In this document: positions 52,112 to 61,308 of the stretch, in pieces
How positions within the stretch are numbered: the stretch's first letter is position 1
Layout: each line of letters begins with the position of its first letter
From: Vibrio cyclitrophicus
GTDB taxonomy: Bacteria; Pseudomonadota; Gammaproteobacteria; Enterobacterales; Vibrionaceae
Direction: 5' to 3'
NCBI GenBank assembly: GCA_023206055.1
Contig: CP065366.1
Coordinates: 1,922,001-1,986,000 of the forward strand
DNA length: 64,000 nt
Made by a program: the position numbers and the translations under genes
Notes under the pieces: model-generated
Told to the model about the DNA's origin: nothing
Seen by the model: the letters and a program-made list of their open reading frames with translations, nothing else
Database searches by the model: none

Positions 52112-53170
52112 ATGCCATTAAAAACTGATGAGTTGAGAACCCAAGCTCTGGGTCCTATGCCAACTCCTGCCGAACTAGGCAATGCACACCCTATTACTGA
52201 CGACGTTGCTGAGCGCATTAAAAATTCTCGCCGCCAAATCGAAGATATCCTAACTGGTCGTGATAACCGCCTATTAGTTATCGTAGGCCCTTGCTCTGTT
52301 CACGATACAGATGCGGCACTTGATTACGCTGAGCGCCTAAGCAAAATTCAAGACCAGTACAAAGATGAACTGTTCGTGGTAATGAGAACCTACTTCGAGA
52401 AGCCTCGCACTGTTGTAGGTTGGAAGGGTTTGATTACCGATCCTAACCTTGATGGTTCATACGCACTTGAAACCGGCTTGAACAAAGCTCGTAAACTTCT
52501 GCTAGATATCAACAAGCTTGGCCTAGCTACCGCGACTGAATTCCTTGATATGATCACAGGTCAGTACATTGCGGACCTTATCACTTGGGGTGCTATCGGC
52601 GCTCGCACAACAGAATCTCAGATTCACCGTGAAATGGCTTCTGCACTGTCTTGCCCAGTTGGCTTCAAGAACGCAACCAACGGCAACATCAAGATTGCTA
52701 TCGATGCAATTCGTGCAGCCCATGCTTCACACTACTTCTACTCTCCAGATAAGAACGGCCGCATGACGGTTTACCGTACTTCTGGCAACCCATACGGTCA
52801 CGTTATTCTACGTGGTGGTGATAAAGGCCCGAATTTCGATGCTGAATCTGTCGATAATGCATGTAAGCAACTGGCTGAATTCGATCTACCTCAACGTTTG
52901 GTTGTAGACTTTAGCCACGCTAACTGTCAGAAACAACACCGCAAGCAGTTAGAAGTTGCACAAGACATTTGTGAACAAATTAAATCTAACAAGAACCAAA
53001 TTGCAGGCATTATGGCAGAAAGCTTCATTATTGAAGGCAACCAGCCAATGACAGATATCAACAACCTAGAATATGGCAAGTCGATTACTGACCCATGCCT
53101 AAGCTGGGAAGATACTGCAACAATGCTAGACATGCTTGCAACAGCAATTAAAGATAGAAACTTAGCTTAA
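52112..53170 (+). CDS. aroH: DAHP synthase, AroH-type
   Basis: 352 residues, class I DAHP synthase. Blocks: LLVIVGPCSVHD, FVVMRTYFEKPRTVVGWKGL, GARTTESQIHREMASALSCPVGFKNATNG, VVDFSHANCQKQHRKQ and SITDPCLSWEDT. It closely matches E. coli AroH (tryptophan-sensitive) in sequence, e.g. TATEFLDMITGQYIADLITWGAIG is shared almost fully in pattern. Makes DAHP from PEP and erythrose-4-phosphate, the first step to aromatics. No clear TrpR operator is seen upstream. yajQ follows by 12 bp. Feedback type is inferred. Confidence 0.85.
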   Translation: MPLKTDELRTQALGPMPTPAELGNAHPITDDVAERIKNSRRQIEDILTGRDNRLLVIVGPCSVHDTDAALDYAERLSKIQDQYKDELFVVMRTYFEKPRTVVGWKGLITDPNLDGSYALETGLNKARKLLLDINKLGLATATEFLDMITGQYIADLITWGAIGARTTESQIHREMASALSCPVGFKNATNGNIKIAIDAIRAAHASHYFYSPDKNGRMTVYRTSGNPYGHVILRGGDKGPNFDAESVDNACKQLAEFDLPQRLVVDFSHANCQKQHRKQLEVAQDICEQIKSNKNQIAGIMAESFIIEGNQPMTDINNLEYGKSITDPCLSWEDTATMLDMLATAIKDRNLA

Positions 53171-53182
53171 GGAAACAACACA

Positions 53183-53665
53183 ATGCCATCATTTGACATT
53201 ATCTCTGAAGTAGAAGCAGTAGAACTGCGTAACGCAGTAGACAACGCAAACCGTGAACTATCGACTCGTTTCGATTTCCGCGGCGTTGAAGCAAGCTTTG
53301 ATTACAAAGATGAATCAGTAAAATTGACTGCTCAAGACGATTTTCAACTGAAGCAAATGCGCGATATCCTTCGCAGCAACCTAACGAAGCGTAATGTCGA
53401 TCCTAACGCGATGGAAGCGAAAGCGGCAGACCAAACAGGTCGCACTTGGCACCAAACGGTTATCTTTAAGCAAGGCATTGAAACTGATGTAGCTAAGAAG
53501 ATCGTTAAGCTAATCAAAGACAACAAAGTTAAAGTTCAAGCTTCTATCCAAGGCGACAAAGTTCGTGTAACGGGTAAGAAGCGTGATGACCTACAAGCTG
53601 TTATGGCTCTAGTTCGCAGCGGTGAACTTGGTCAACCTTTCCAGTTTGACAACTTCCGCGACTAA
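53183..53665 (+). CDS. yajQ: YajQ family nucleotide-binding protein
   Basis: 160 residues. Start MPSFDIISEVEAVELRNA and block ELSTRFDFRGVEASF are typical of YajQ, with the conserved end GQPFQFDNFRD. Two ferredoxin-like folds; YajQ homologues bind c-di-GMP or nucleic acids. It is 12 bp after aroH, with AAGGAA as ribosome-binding site, so probably co-transcribed. Confidence 0.93.
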   Translation: MPSFDIISEVEAVELRNAVDNANRELSTRFDFRGVEASFDYKDESVKLTAQDDFQLKQMRDILRSNLTKRNVDPNAMEAKAADQTGRTWHQTVIFKQGIETDVAKKIVKLIKDNKVKVQASIQGDKVRVTGKKRDDLQAVMALVRSGELGQPFQFDNFRD

Positions 53666-53735
53666 TTAATCTGGCTATGTGCAGCGACTCTTGTTCGCTG
53701 CTTACTAATCAGTTTAATGCGGCATTTAACATAGC

Positions 53736-53768
53736 AAAAAGCCACTTCTTTATCGGAAGTGGCTTTTT
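53736..53768. terminator. Bidirectional terminator after yajQ
   Basis: Thirteen-base stem AAAAAGCCACTTC / GAAGTGGCTTTTT with a 7-base loop between convergent genes. Confidence 0.93.
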
Positions 53769-53833
53769 ATTTATCTAGGCGTTGTTATTAGCGTGTTAGA
53801 CGCCAGTATGAAGACGACTAGCAGGCCTATCTT

Positions 53834-54775
53834 TTAACTCAACACCTTGGCAGAAGACAGCTTCAGGTCTTTGCCTACCAATAAGTTGAATTCGACACTC
53901 GCTGGTGGAATAAACACACAGACACGTAGACTCTCTGATCTTGCTTGTTCGAGCTTAGTCGACAGCTCTCCACTATTCGCATAGCTTTCCCTTTCCGCAT
54001 CTCGGCGACATAAATCTACAAACTCAAACGGGCAATCACTCGGAGCAAGAACCAGTTCCGCTTCCTGCATTAGACGTAAAGCTTTCATTGGTAAGAGCTC
54101 TATGTCTTGCTCGAATTCAATCCAAGTGACCTGCCCTTCGCTATCAATGCCTTCGGTTAGCGCTTGCTGGTAATATGACTCTAACTGTTCTCTGTCAGTC
54201 ACCTGCGCGATAAAGCTGGATGACAAGAACTGTTCCCAAAACTTACGACGCTCGTCGACAGTTGGGAATGACTCCTTGATCGAATTGCGTTTTGATGCAC
54301 CAAAATCTGCGATCAATCCTATATTTTGTGGAAGTACCGTTTCGAGTTTCTCTCTAATATTTCTCACTAAAACAGGTGATGCACCGCCGCTAGAGATCGC
54401 AATTTGGATTCTTCCACGATTTATCATCGAAGGGGTAATGAAATCACAATAAGGCAAATCATCGACCACATTGACTAAAATACCCAGTTTTTTCGCATCA
54501 TTATGTACTTGATGGTTAAGACTTGGATTGTCTGTAGTAGCCCAAACTTGTAGATAATCTTTTGAGATAATTTGTGATGAGTAAAAGTTTTGTACCCAAT
54601 GAAGTTTACTCTCGTCAACTAGCTGCTTTAAGTAAGGTGCAACCTTGGGAGACACCAAGGTCACATTAGCCCCTGCTCTTAATAAGCTATCTACTTTTCG
54701 GCAAGCAACCTCACCCCCACCAACCACTAGAATTGGCTTATTCTCTACATCCAAAAACATTGGGAAATAACGCAT
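53834..54775 (-). CDS. Siroheme synthase N-terminal half (CysG-B/Met8p-like) with decayed methyltransferase tail
   Basis: 313 residues. The first 215 match precorrin-2 dehydrogenase/ferrochelatase of CysG: MRYFPMFLDVENKPILVVGGGEVACRK (NAD motif GGGEVA), catalytic Asp in NVVDDLPYCDF and the Ser of SSGGASPVLVRN. Residues about 215-310 still align to CysG's methyltransferase start: LPMKALRLMQEAELVL and DLCRRDAERE, but the GAGPGD SAM loop is missing and the remaining 150 residues of SUMT are gone. It makes siroheme from precorrin-2; the methylase must be elsewhere. Confidence 0.85.
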   Translation of the reverse strand: MRYFPMFLDVENKPILVVGGGEVACRKVDSLLRAGANVTLVSPKVAPYLKQLVDESKLHWVQNFYSSQIISKDYLQVWATTDNPSLNHQVHNDAKKLGILVNVVDDLPYCDFITPSMINRGRIQIAISSGGASPVLVRNIREKLETVLPQNIGLIADFGASKRNSIKESFPTVDERRKFWEQFLSSSFIAQVTDREQLESYYQQALTEGIDSEGQVTWIEFEQDIELLPMKALRLMQEAELVLAPSDCPFEFVDLCRRDAERESYANSGELSTKLEQARSESLRVCVFIPPASVEFNLLVGKDLKLSSAKVLS

Positions 54776-55256
54776 GTTCTTCCTTGAGACTACTTCAATA
54801 ACTATTCAACCATGCTACCAAATTTGGAGCACATTAATAACTATCCAAGTGTAATAAAAATATTTATTCACCAAATTTCAATACTTCTTGAGTTTAATGT
54901 TTCATCATTGTGATGTTGATTCAGAATATTTATCTAGTCGATTATCAATATAAAAATCTAAATCTTGTTGCACCAACAGTGTGAGCCGTTGCACTATTTA
55001 CATTCACATAACATTTGGTCATTCTAATTGTGTTCGGATTTGTGATTTCATTCAAAATTCTTTTTAAATTATACATTTGTGAAAGTACGGATCCTTTCCT
55101 AACCTTATAAACAGTTGCTTAAATCGCACACAGTTTCATTTGCAAAATGCAACTAGTTTGAATTGAGTAACAAGGTCATAGAAAACGCAACACATATAGA
55201 AAAACTCAAACGAGCACGAGTATCAGGTGTCACCTGGTTAACAAGGAAGGATACAA
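54776..55256. promoter_or_regulatory. Divergent promoter region, cysG-like gene and aap operon
   Basis: 481-bp AT-rich spacer. It holds a CRP-like site at 55041-55056 and the palindrome CAGGTGTCACCTG at 55224-55236 right before the AAGGAAGG ribosome-binding site of aapJ. No RNA gene is recognised. Confidence 0.5.
55041..55056. promoter_or_regulatory. Candidate CRP site upstream of aapJ
   Basis: TGTGATTTCATTCAAA matches TGTGA-N6-TCACA at 9 of 10 positions. It is about 200 bp before the start codon; carbon-source control of an amino-acid importer would be plausible. Not tested against a scoring matrix. Confidence 0.4.
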
Positions 55257-56285
55257 ATGACAAATAAACTAACACTTCTTGCTTCAGTAGTAGCTGCATC
55301 AACTGCGATGATGGCAACATCAGCATCAGCGGCAGAAAGCACTCTGGACAAAGTCACATCTCAAGGTTTTCTAACTTGTGGTGTAAGTACCGGTCTTCCA
55401 GGGTTCTCTAACCCTAACTCAAAAGGTGAATGGGAAGGAATTGATGTTGAGTATTGTCAAGCTCTTGCAGCGGCTGTACTCGGTGACAAGACTAAAGTTA
55501 AGTATGTACCTCTAACAGCGAAAGAGCGTTTTACTGCGCTTCAATCTGGCGAAATCGACGTACTATCTCGCAACACAACATGGACACTACATCGTGACAG
55601 TGCTCTAGGTCTGAACTTTGTAGGCGTTAATTACTACGATGGTCAAGGCTTCATGGTTAAGAAAGAACTTGGCCTGACAAGTGCTCAAGAACTTGATGGC
55701 GCTTCTGTATGTGTTCAATCAGGTACAACAACTGAGCTTAACCTAGCCGATTACTTCCGAAACAGTGGCATGTCTTACAAGCCAGTAGTATTCGATACGG
55801 CAGCACAAACATCTAAAGGTTTCGACGCGGGTCGTTGTGACGTGCTAACTACTGACCAATCTGGTCTATATGCACTTCGCCTGAACCTAGCTGATCCTAA
55901 ATCTGCAGAAGTACTTCCTGAAATTATCTCTAAAGAGCCTCTAGGCCCTGTAGTTCGTCAAGATGATGATCAATGGTTTAACGTTGCTAAGTGGACACTT
56001 TCAGCAATGGTTAACGCGGAAGAATACGGTATCTCTTCTAAAAATGCAGACGAAATGCTTAAGTCAAAAGATCCAAACATCAAACGTATTCTTGGTGTAG
56101 ACGGTCCTAAAGGCAAAGGCCTTGGCATTCGTGACGACTGGGGTTACCAAGTAATTAAGCAAGTTGGTAACTACGGTGAGAGTTTTGAACGTACTGTTGG
56201 TACAGGTTCTCCACTTCAAATCTCTCGTGGTGTAAATGCATTATGGAATGCGGGCGGCTTTATGTACGCTCCACCAATCCGTTAA
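55257..56285 (+). CDS. aapJ: General L-amino-acid ABC transporter, periplasmic binding protein
   Basis: 342 residues with signal peptide (about 1-25, cut after ASA). Family 3 solute-binding protein: LDKVTSQGFLTCGVSTGLPGF, VEYCQALAAAVLG, then RCDVLTTDQSGL and EPLGPVVRQDDDQW. The Cys in LTCGVS is typical of AapJ. It captures a range of L-amino acids. First gene of aapJQMP; a hairpin follows it, so it may be expressed above the membrane parts. Confidence 0.93.
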   Translation: MTNKLTLLASVVAASTAMMATSASAAESTLDKVTSQGFLTCGVSTGLPGFSNPNSKGEWEGIDVEYCQALAAAVLGDKTKVKYVPLTAKERFTALQSGEIDVLSRNTTWTLHRDSALGLNFVGVNYYDGQGFMVKKELGLTSAQELDGASVCVQSGTTTELNLADYFRNSGMSYKPVVFDTAAQTSKGFDAGRCDVLTTDQSGLYALRLNLADPKSAEVLPEIISKEPLGPVVRQDDDQWFNVAKWTLSAMVNAEEYGISSKNADEMLKSKDPNIKRILGVDGPKGKGLGIRDDWGYQVIKQVGNYGESFERTVGTGSPLQISRGVNALWNAGGFMYAPPIR

Positions 56286-56305
56286 TAAATTTTCAAGCAT
56301 CAATT

Positions 56306-56331
56306 AGGGCGGAGTTTTCCGCCCTATTTAT
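56306..56331 (+). terminator. Hairpin between aapJ and aapQ
   Basis: Eight-base stem AGGGCGGA / TCCGCCCT with a 4-base loop, then ATTTATT. Likely a partial terminator or mRNA stabiliser that raises binding-protein level over the permeases. Confidence 0.75.
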
Positions 56332-56356
56332 TAAATGGATTTGAGGTTATAGTAGT

Positions 56357-57562
56357 ATGAAACCTAATGAAACTATTTCTCCAGCTCAGGCAAAGCCACA
56401 GCCCAAAAGTGCCAACTTATTTTACAACCCCACTTTTCGCTCCATCATCTTCCAAATTCTCGCCGTCGGAGCGCTTTGTGCATTCTTTTACACGATTGTA
56501 AATAATGCACTCACTAACTTAGATTCCCGTGGTATCACCACTGGTTTTGATTTTCTCTCCCAAGAAGCTGGTTTTGGTATCGGCTTAACGCTGATTGAAT
56601 ACGATGAGACCTTCTCATATGGTCGTACATTCTTTATCGGCCTTCTCAATACCGCTTTGGTCTCAGTACTCGGCATCATGCTAGCTACGGTACTAGGCTT
56701 TAGTATGGGTATCGCTAGACTCTCTTCAAACTGGCTGGTTAGCCGATTTGCAGCTATCTACATTGAGATATTCCGAAATATCCCTCTTCTATTGCAAATC
56801 TTTTTCTGGTACTTCGCCGTTCTCCAAGCCTTACCTTCTGCTCGTCAAAGCATGAGCCTCGGTGAAGCAATTTTCTTGAACGTACGTGGATTGTACTTCC
56901 CTGCACCAGTGTTAGAGCAAGGCAGTAGCATTGTTATCGCATCATTGATTGTCGGTATTATCGCGACGTTTATTATCAACATCTGGGCTAACAACAAGCA
57001 GAAACTAACCGGCCAACAAACACCAATGTTGAAAATCGCTGCAGCGTTGATTTTAGGCTTACCTTTAGTAACTTACTTTGTTATGGGCATGCCTATCTCT
57101 GCGGATTACCCTGTTTTGAAAGGGTTTAACTTCAAGGGCGGTATTAGCATAATACCTGAATTAGCTGCATTGATGCTTGCTTTAAGTATCTACACAGCAG
57201 CGTTCATTGCTGAGATTGTTCGTTCAGGCATTAACGCCGTAAACCATGGGCAAACTGAAGCTGCTATGTCTCTAGGCATCCCACGGTCTAGAACTCTAAA
57301 GCTTGTCATTATTCCACAAGCATTAAGAATTATTATCCCACCACTAACCAGTCAGTATCTAAACCTGACCAAAAACTCATCACTTGCGATGGCTATTGGT
57401 TACCCTGACCTTGTCTCTGTATTTGCAGGAACAACACTGAACCAAACTGGACAAGCTATCGAAGTAATCGCGATGACAATGGGCGTCTACCTAACCTTGA
57501 GCCTATTAACGTCTGCTCTAATGAACATATACAACCGCAAAGTAGCGTTGGTGGAGAGATAA
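56357..57562 (+). CDS. aapQ: Amino-acid ABC transporter permease AapQ
   Basis: 401 residues, polytopic. The permease signature is at the C-terminal half: IVRSGINAVNHGQTEAAMSLGIPRSRTLKLVIIPQALRIIIPPL, giving the EAA loop that contacts the ATPase. Long N-terminal extension and a large periplasmic loop compared with short His/Glu permeases, as in AapQ. Ends one base before aapM starts. Confidence 0.93.
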   Translation: MKPNETISPAQAKPQPKSANLFYNPTFRSIIFQILAVGALCAFFYTIVNNALTNLDSRGITTGFDFLSQEAGFGIGLTLIEYDETFSYGRTFFIGLLNTALVSVLGIMLATVLGFSMGIARLSSNWLVSRFAAIYIEIFRNIPLLLQIFFWYFAVLQALPSARQSMSLGEAIFLNVRGLYFPAPVLEQGSSIVIASLIVGIIATFIINIWANNKQKLTGQQTPMLKIAAALILGLPLVTYFVMGMPISADYPVLKGFNFKGGISIIPELAALMLALSIYTAAFIAEIVRSGINAVNHGQTEAAMSLGIPRSRTLKLVIIPQALRIIIPPLTSQYLNLTKNSSLAMAIGYPDLVSVFAGTTLNQTGQAIEVIAMTMGVYLTLSLLTSALMNIYNRKVALVER

Positions 57563-57563
57563 G

Positions 57564-58661
57564 ATGAGTACACATCAATTTCAACCTGATCTTCCGCCTC
57601 CAGCGAATACCGTTGGGCCAGTCGGTTGGTTAAGAAAAAATCTATTTAATGGACCAGTTAACAGTGTCGTCACTGTGATCCTTGGTTATTTTGCTTTCAC
57701 TTTATTGTGGGCAATAGCAGATTGGGCATTCATCAGTGCTGACTGGATAGGAACCACACGCGATGCCTGTACTAGCGAAGGCGCTTGTTGGGTTTTTATT
57801 AGCGTTCGTTGGGACCAATTCATGTATGGCTTCTATCCAGAAGCTGAATTGTGGCGACCTCGCCTCTTCTACGCAACGTTAGCTATTTTTGTAGCCTTAC
57901 TGGCTTATGAAAAAACACCTAAACGTACGTGGATTTGGTTGTTCTTCGTAAACATCTACCCATTTATCATTGCTGGCTTGCTATACGGTGGTGTTTTTGG
58001 ATTAGAAGTTGTTGATACCCATAAATGGGGTGGGCTGTTGGTTACACTGGTCATCGCACTTGTTGGTATTGTAGTGTCACTCCCTATTGGTGTTGCACTT
58101 GCTCTTGGGCGTCGCTCAGAGATGCCGATCATTCGCAGCATGTGTACCGTATACATCGAAATTTGGCGTGGCGTACCGCTCATTACAGTACTATTCATGG
58201 CTTCAGTAATGCTTCCACTCTTTTTATCAGAAGGGACGGAAACCGATAAGCTGATTCGAGCACTTGTTGGGGTGGTACTATTCAGTGCAGCCTACATGGC
58301 CGAAGTAATTCGTGGTGGCTTACAAGCGATACCAAAAGGTCAATACGAAGCAGCTGATGCTCTGGGATTAAGCTACTGGAAAAAGACTGGGCTTATCATT
58401 CTACCTCAAGCTCTTAAAATCACGATTCCTTCAATTGTGAACACCTTTATTGGTTTGTTTAAAGATACCAGTCTTGTTTTGATTATTGGTATGTTTGATG
58501 TATTAGGGATTGGCCAAGCAGCGAATACCGACCCTGAATGGCTTGGGTATTCAACAGAAAGTTATGTATTTGTCGCGTTAGTGTTCTGGGTGTTTTGTTT
58601 TGGCATGTCGAGATATTCGATATGGCTAGAAAACAGACTTCACACCGGTCACAAACGATAA
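57564..58661 (+). CDS. aapM: Amino-acid ABC transporter permease AapM
   Basis: 365 residues with an N-terminal hydrophobic region and the EAA loop VIRGGLQAIPKGQYEAADALGLSYWKKTGLIILPQALKI near residue 250. It pairs with AapQ in the membrane. The ATG is one base after the aapQ stop, so translation is coupled. The cytoplasmic ATPase gene follows after 22 bp with AAGGACG. Confidence 0.93.
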   Translation: MSTHQFQPDLPPPANTVGPVGWLRKNLFNGPVNSVVTVILGYFAFTLLWAIADWAFISADWIGTTRDACTSEGACWVFISVRWDQFMYGFYPEAELWRPRLFYATLAIFVALLAYEKTPKRTWIWLFFVNIYPFIIAGLLYGGVFGLEVVDTHKWGGLLVTLVIALVGIVVSLPIGVALALGRRSEMPIIRSMCTVYIEIWRGVPLITVLFMASVMLPLFLSEGTETDKLIRALVGVVLFSAAYMAEVIRGGLQAIPKGQYEAADALGLSYWKKTGLIILPQALKITIPSIVNTFIGLFKDTSLVLIIGMFDVLGIGQAANTDPEWLGYSTESYVFVALVFWVFCFGMSRYSIWLENRLHTGHKR

Positions 58662-58683
58662 TTAACAAGATCAAGGACGTATT

Positions 58684-59448
58684 ATGACGCAGCAGACAGA
58701 AAACAACTCTCAAGGTCTTATGATTGAGTTGAAAGACATGAACAAGTGGTACGGTGAATTCCACGTACTTAAGAACATCAATCTAGAAGTTAAAAAAGGC
58801 GAGAAAATCGTTATCTGTGGCCCTTCTGGCTCAGGCAAATCAACGATGATCCGCTGTATCAACCGATTAGAAGAACATCAAAAAGGCCATATCTTCGTTT
58901 CAGGTAATGAATTAACAGAAGATCTAAAGAACATCGAAGCTGTTCGCAGAGATGTCGGCATGTGTTTCCAGCACTTCAATCTGTTTCCTCATCTGACGGT
59001 ATTAGAGAACTGTACTCTGGCCCCTATCTGGGTCAAAAAGATGCCAAAAGAAGAAGCTGAAGCGATTGCAATGAAGTACTTAGAGCGAGTTAAAATCCCA
59101 GAGCAAGCGGACAAGTTCCCAGGTCAACTCTCAGGTGGTCAACAACAGCGTGTAGCTATCGCTCGTTCTTTGTGCATGAACCCTCAAGTGATGCTTTTTG
59201 ATGAACCAACATCAGCCCTCGATCCGGAAATGGTTCGTGAGGTGTTAGACGTAATGGTTGAGCTTGCAGAAGAAGGCATGACGATGCTTTGTGTAACGCA
59301 CGAGATGGGCTTTGCTAAAGAGGTCGCAGATCGCGTTATCTTTATGGATGCCGGTGAAATCATCGAAGAGAACAACCCTGTCGATTTCTTTGAAAACCCA
59401 CAATCAGACAGAACGCAGAACTTCTTAAGCCAAATCTTACACCACTAA
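58684..59448 (+). CDS. aapP: Amino-acid ABC transporter ATPase AapP
   Basis: 254 residues. Walker A GPSGSGKSTM, Q-loop MCFQHFNLFPHLTVLEN, signature LSGGQQQRVAIAR, Walker B VMLFDEPTSALDPE and H-loop CVTHEMGF, as in GlnQ/AapP. Drives uptake by AapJQM. Last gene of the operon, followed by a terminator. Confidence 0.95.
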   Translation: MTQQTENNSQGLMIELKDMNKWYGEFHVLKNINLEVKKGEKIVICGPSGSGKSTMIRCINRLEEHQKGHIFVSGNELTEDLKNIEAVRRDVGMCFQHFNLFPHLTVLENCTLAPIWVKKMPKEEAEAIAMKYLERVKIPEQADKFPGQLSGGQQQRVAIARSLCMNPQVMLFDEPTSALDPEMVREVLDVMVELAEEGMTMLCVTHEMGFAKEVADRVIFMDAGEIIEENNPVDFFENPQSDRTQNFLSQILHH

Positions 59449-59470
59449 TGTGTTATGATGCATAAACTAC

Positions 59471-59496
59471 AGAGGCGGCTTAGGTCGCCTCTTTAT
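59471..59496 (+). terminator. aap operon terminator
   Basis: Seven-base stem AGAGGCG / CGCCTCT with an 8-base loop (possibly longer by GC pairs), then TTTATCTT. Confidence 0.8.
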
Positions 59497-59730
59497 CTTC
59501 AGTGTTATAATTAGCTATTCATGATTATAAATAGCGTCTCAGTGCGATAAGAATCAAACATCGAACCTTAACTGCGTTATCAGAAATATTTTGTTACACC
59601 TTCAAGAACACTTAACCGACTATTTTGATTATTATTTTACGTATACAAGAGGAATGAGAGACTTGATTTTTCGAACTTTCACCCCCATAAATGTACTAAT
59701 AACTATTGAAGTCACCTTACGAGGAAGATT

Positions 59731-60396
59731 ATGAACAGCCCTATGTTTTCACGCACAGCATCTCAAGAAAGTGCTCTGCAAACCAATAAAGTGTTGCGTA
59801 ACACCTACGCATTACTGTCTATGACACTACTTTGGTCTGCTGTTGTAGCAGGCGTATCCATGGCGATGAACCTTCCTCGCCCGGGTCTTATTATCATGCT
59901 AGTTGGCTTCTACGGCCTACTTTTCCTAACAGAGAAGAACCGTGACAACAGCATGGGTCTAGTCTTTACATTCCTATTTACGGGTTTCTTAGGCTACACC
60001 ATCGGCCCAATCTTAAACATGTACGTTGGCGCAGGTATGGGTGATGTCATCTTAACTGCACTTGGCGGCACTGCACTAGCGTTTATGGGCGCATCAGCTT
60101 ACGCACTAACAACTAAGCGCGACCTTTCATTCCTTAACGGTATGTTAATGGCCGGTTTCGTTGTACTGCTAGTAGGTATGGTTGCAAACATCTTCCTGCA
60201 AATGCCCCTACTATCTTTGGCAATGAGCGGTATGTTCATCCTATTCTCGACTGGTGTTATCTTGCTAACAACGCAAAGCATCATCCGTGGCGGTGAAACG
60301 AACTACATCTCAGCAACTATCAGCTTGTACGTATCGATCTACAACATCTTCATCAGCCTACTAAGTATCTTAGGTATTATGAACAGCAACGACTAA
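59731..60396 (+). CDS. yccA: Bax inhibitor-1/YccA family membrane protein
   Basis: 221 residues with seven membrane helices. Start MNSPMFSRTASQESALQTNKVLRNTY and the last block SIYNIFISLLSILGIMNSND are typical of YccA. In E. coli YccA interacts with the protease FtsH and protects SecY. Ribosome-binding site GAGGAAG before the ATG. It heads the yccA-tusE-acyP-rlmI group as in E. coli. Confidence 0.92.
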   Translation: MNSPMFSRTASQESALQTNKVLRNTYALLSMTLLWSAVVAGVSMAMNLPRPGLIIMLVGFYGLLFLTEKNRDNSMGLVFTFLFTGFLGYTIGPILNMYVGAGMGDVILTALGGTALAFMGASAYALTTKRDLSFLNGMLMAGFVVLLVGMVANIFLQMPLLSLAMSGMFILFSTGVILLTTQSIIRGGETNYISATISLYVSIYNIFISLLSILGIMNSND

Positions 60397-60416
60397 TCAT
60401 AGTTCGTTCAAAATCG

Positions 60417-60446
60417 AGCCCAAGAGCAAGTCTCTTGGGCTTTTTT
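60417..60446 (+). terminator. yccA terminator
   Basis: Ten-base stem AGCCCAAGAG / CTCTTGGGCT with a 5-base loop and six T. Confidence 0.93.
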
Positions 60447-60551
60447 GTATCTATAGATGCAATATTCCTAGAGATAACGACGATATTTCTTGAGAAAGAT
60501 AAACGTGGTCATGTACCCTATTTACTGAGTTAAACTGATTCTGGACTAAAC

Positions 60552-60881
60552 ATGTTTGAATATAACGGCAAACAAATCGAAACCGACGCTCAAGGCTACC
60601 TATTGGACTACACACAATGGGAAGAAGGTATGATCGAAATTCTTGCTCAAGATGAAGCTATTGAACTGACTGAAGCACACTTGGAAGTCGTCCATTTTGT
60701 AAGAAGCTTTTACGAAGAATTCAAGACTTCTCCAGCCGTTCGCATGCTTGTGAAAGCGATGGAAAAAGCTCACGGGCCAGAGAAAGGCAACAGCAAATAC
60801 CTTTTCAAGTTATTCAAGAAAGGTCCTGCGAAGCAAGCGACCAAACTTGCCGGTTTACCTAAACCAGCAAAGTGCCTGTAA
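60552..60881 (+). CDS. tusE: tRNA 2-thiouridine sulfur carrier TusE (DsrC family)
   Basis: 109 residues. DsrC fold with EEGMIEILAQDEAIELT and KGNSKYLFKLFKKGPAKQATKLAGLPKPAKCL split: the tail PKPAKCL has the penultimate catalytic Cys. TusE takes sulfur from TusBCD to MnmA for 2-thiouridine in tRNA wobble positions. Cytoplasmic. Located before acylphosphatase as in E. coli. Confidence 0.93.
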   Translation: MFEYNGKQIETDAQGYLLDYTQWEEGMIEILAQDEAIELTEAHLEVVHFVRSFYEEFKTSPAVRMLVKAMEKAHGPEKGNSKYLFKLFKKGPAKQATKLAGLPKPAKCL

Positions 60882-60932
60882 GAGACTAAGCTGTTTAAGG
60901 TAACCCTCGATACCAATACTGTAGTGCGTGAA

Positions 60933-61220
60933 CTACAGTATTTTAAATTCGCCAGCACGTACCACTCTAAGATCTGCTTCTGTAACATCATGTTTGACAA
61001 CCTGATCTACTTGAGCGCTAGACGGCCCTAATTGTAACCAAGCGTATAACTTCTCTATCTGATCCAAATCCCCAACGGCTAATACTTCGACACGACCATC
61101 ACTTAAATTTTTTGCATAGCCCGAAATCGACAATGTTTGCGCTTGCCTGCTTGTGTGATAACGAAAACCAACACATTGAACTCGGCCTGATACGACAAAT
61201 ATACATTGTGAATTTTTCAT
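60933..61220 (-). CDS. acyP: Acylphosphatase
   Basis: 95 residues (E. coli YccX 92). The active-site loop VSGRVQCVGFRYHT carries the catalytic Arg, and GYAKNLSDGRVEVLAVG the Asn. Hydrolyses acyl phosphates; physiological substrate uncertain. It is on the opposite strand to tusE and converges with it. Confidence 0.92.
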   Translation of the reverse strand: MKNSQCIFVVSGRVQCVGFRYHTSRQAQTLSISGYAKNLSDGRVEVLAVGDLDQIEKLYAWLQLGPSSAQVDQVVKHDVTEADLRVVRAGEFKIL

Positions 61221-61308
61221 AACGTTGCCTCATAAATTATATGAATGATATAGTTGCAACTCTATTCATTCACCGTTTAACGGTGGCATTACTTCGAGTA
61301 TAACGATT

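Noticed and set aside
54980..54995. Second CRP-like site TGTGAGCCGTTGCACT upstream of aapJ
   Set aside because: Right half site poor (3 of 5); kept only the better one at 55041.
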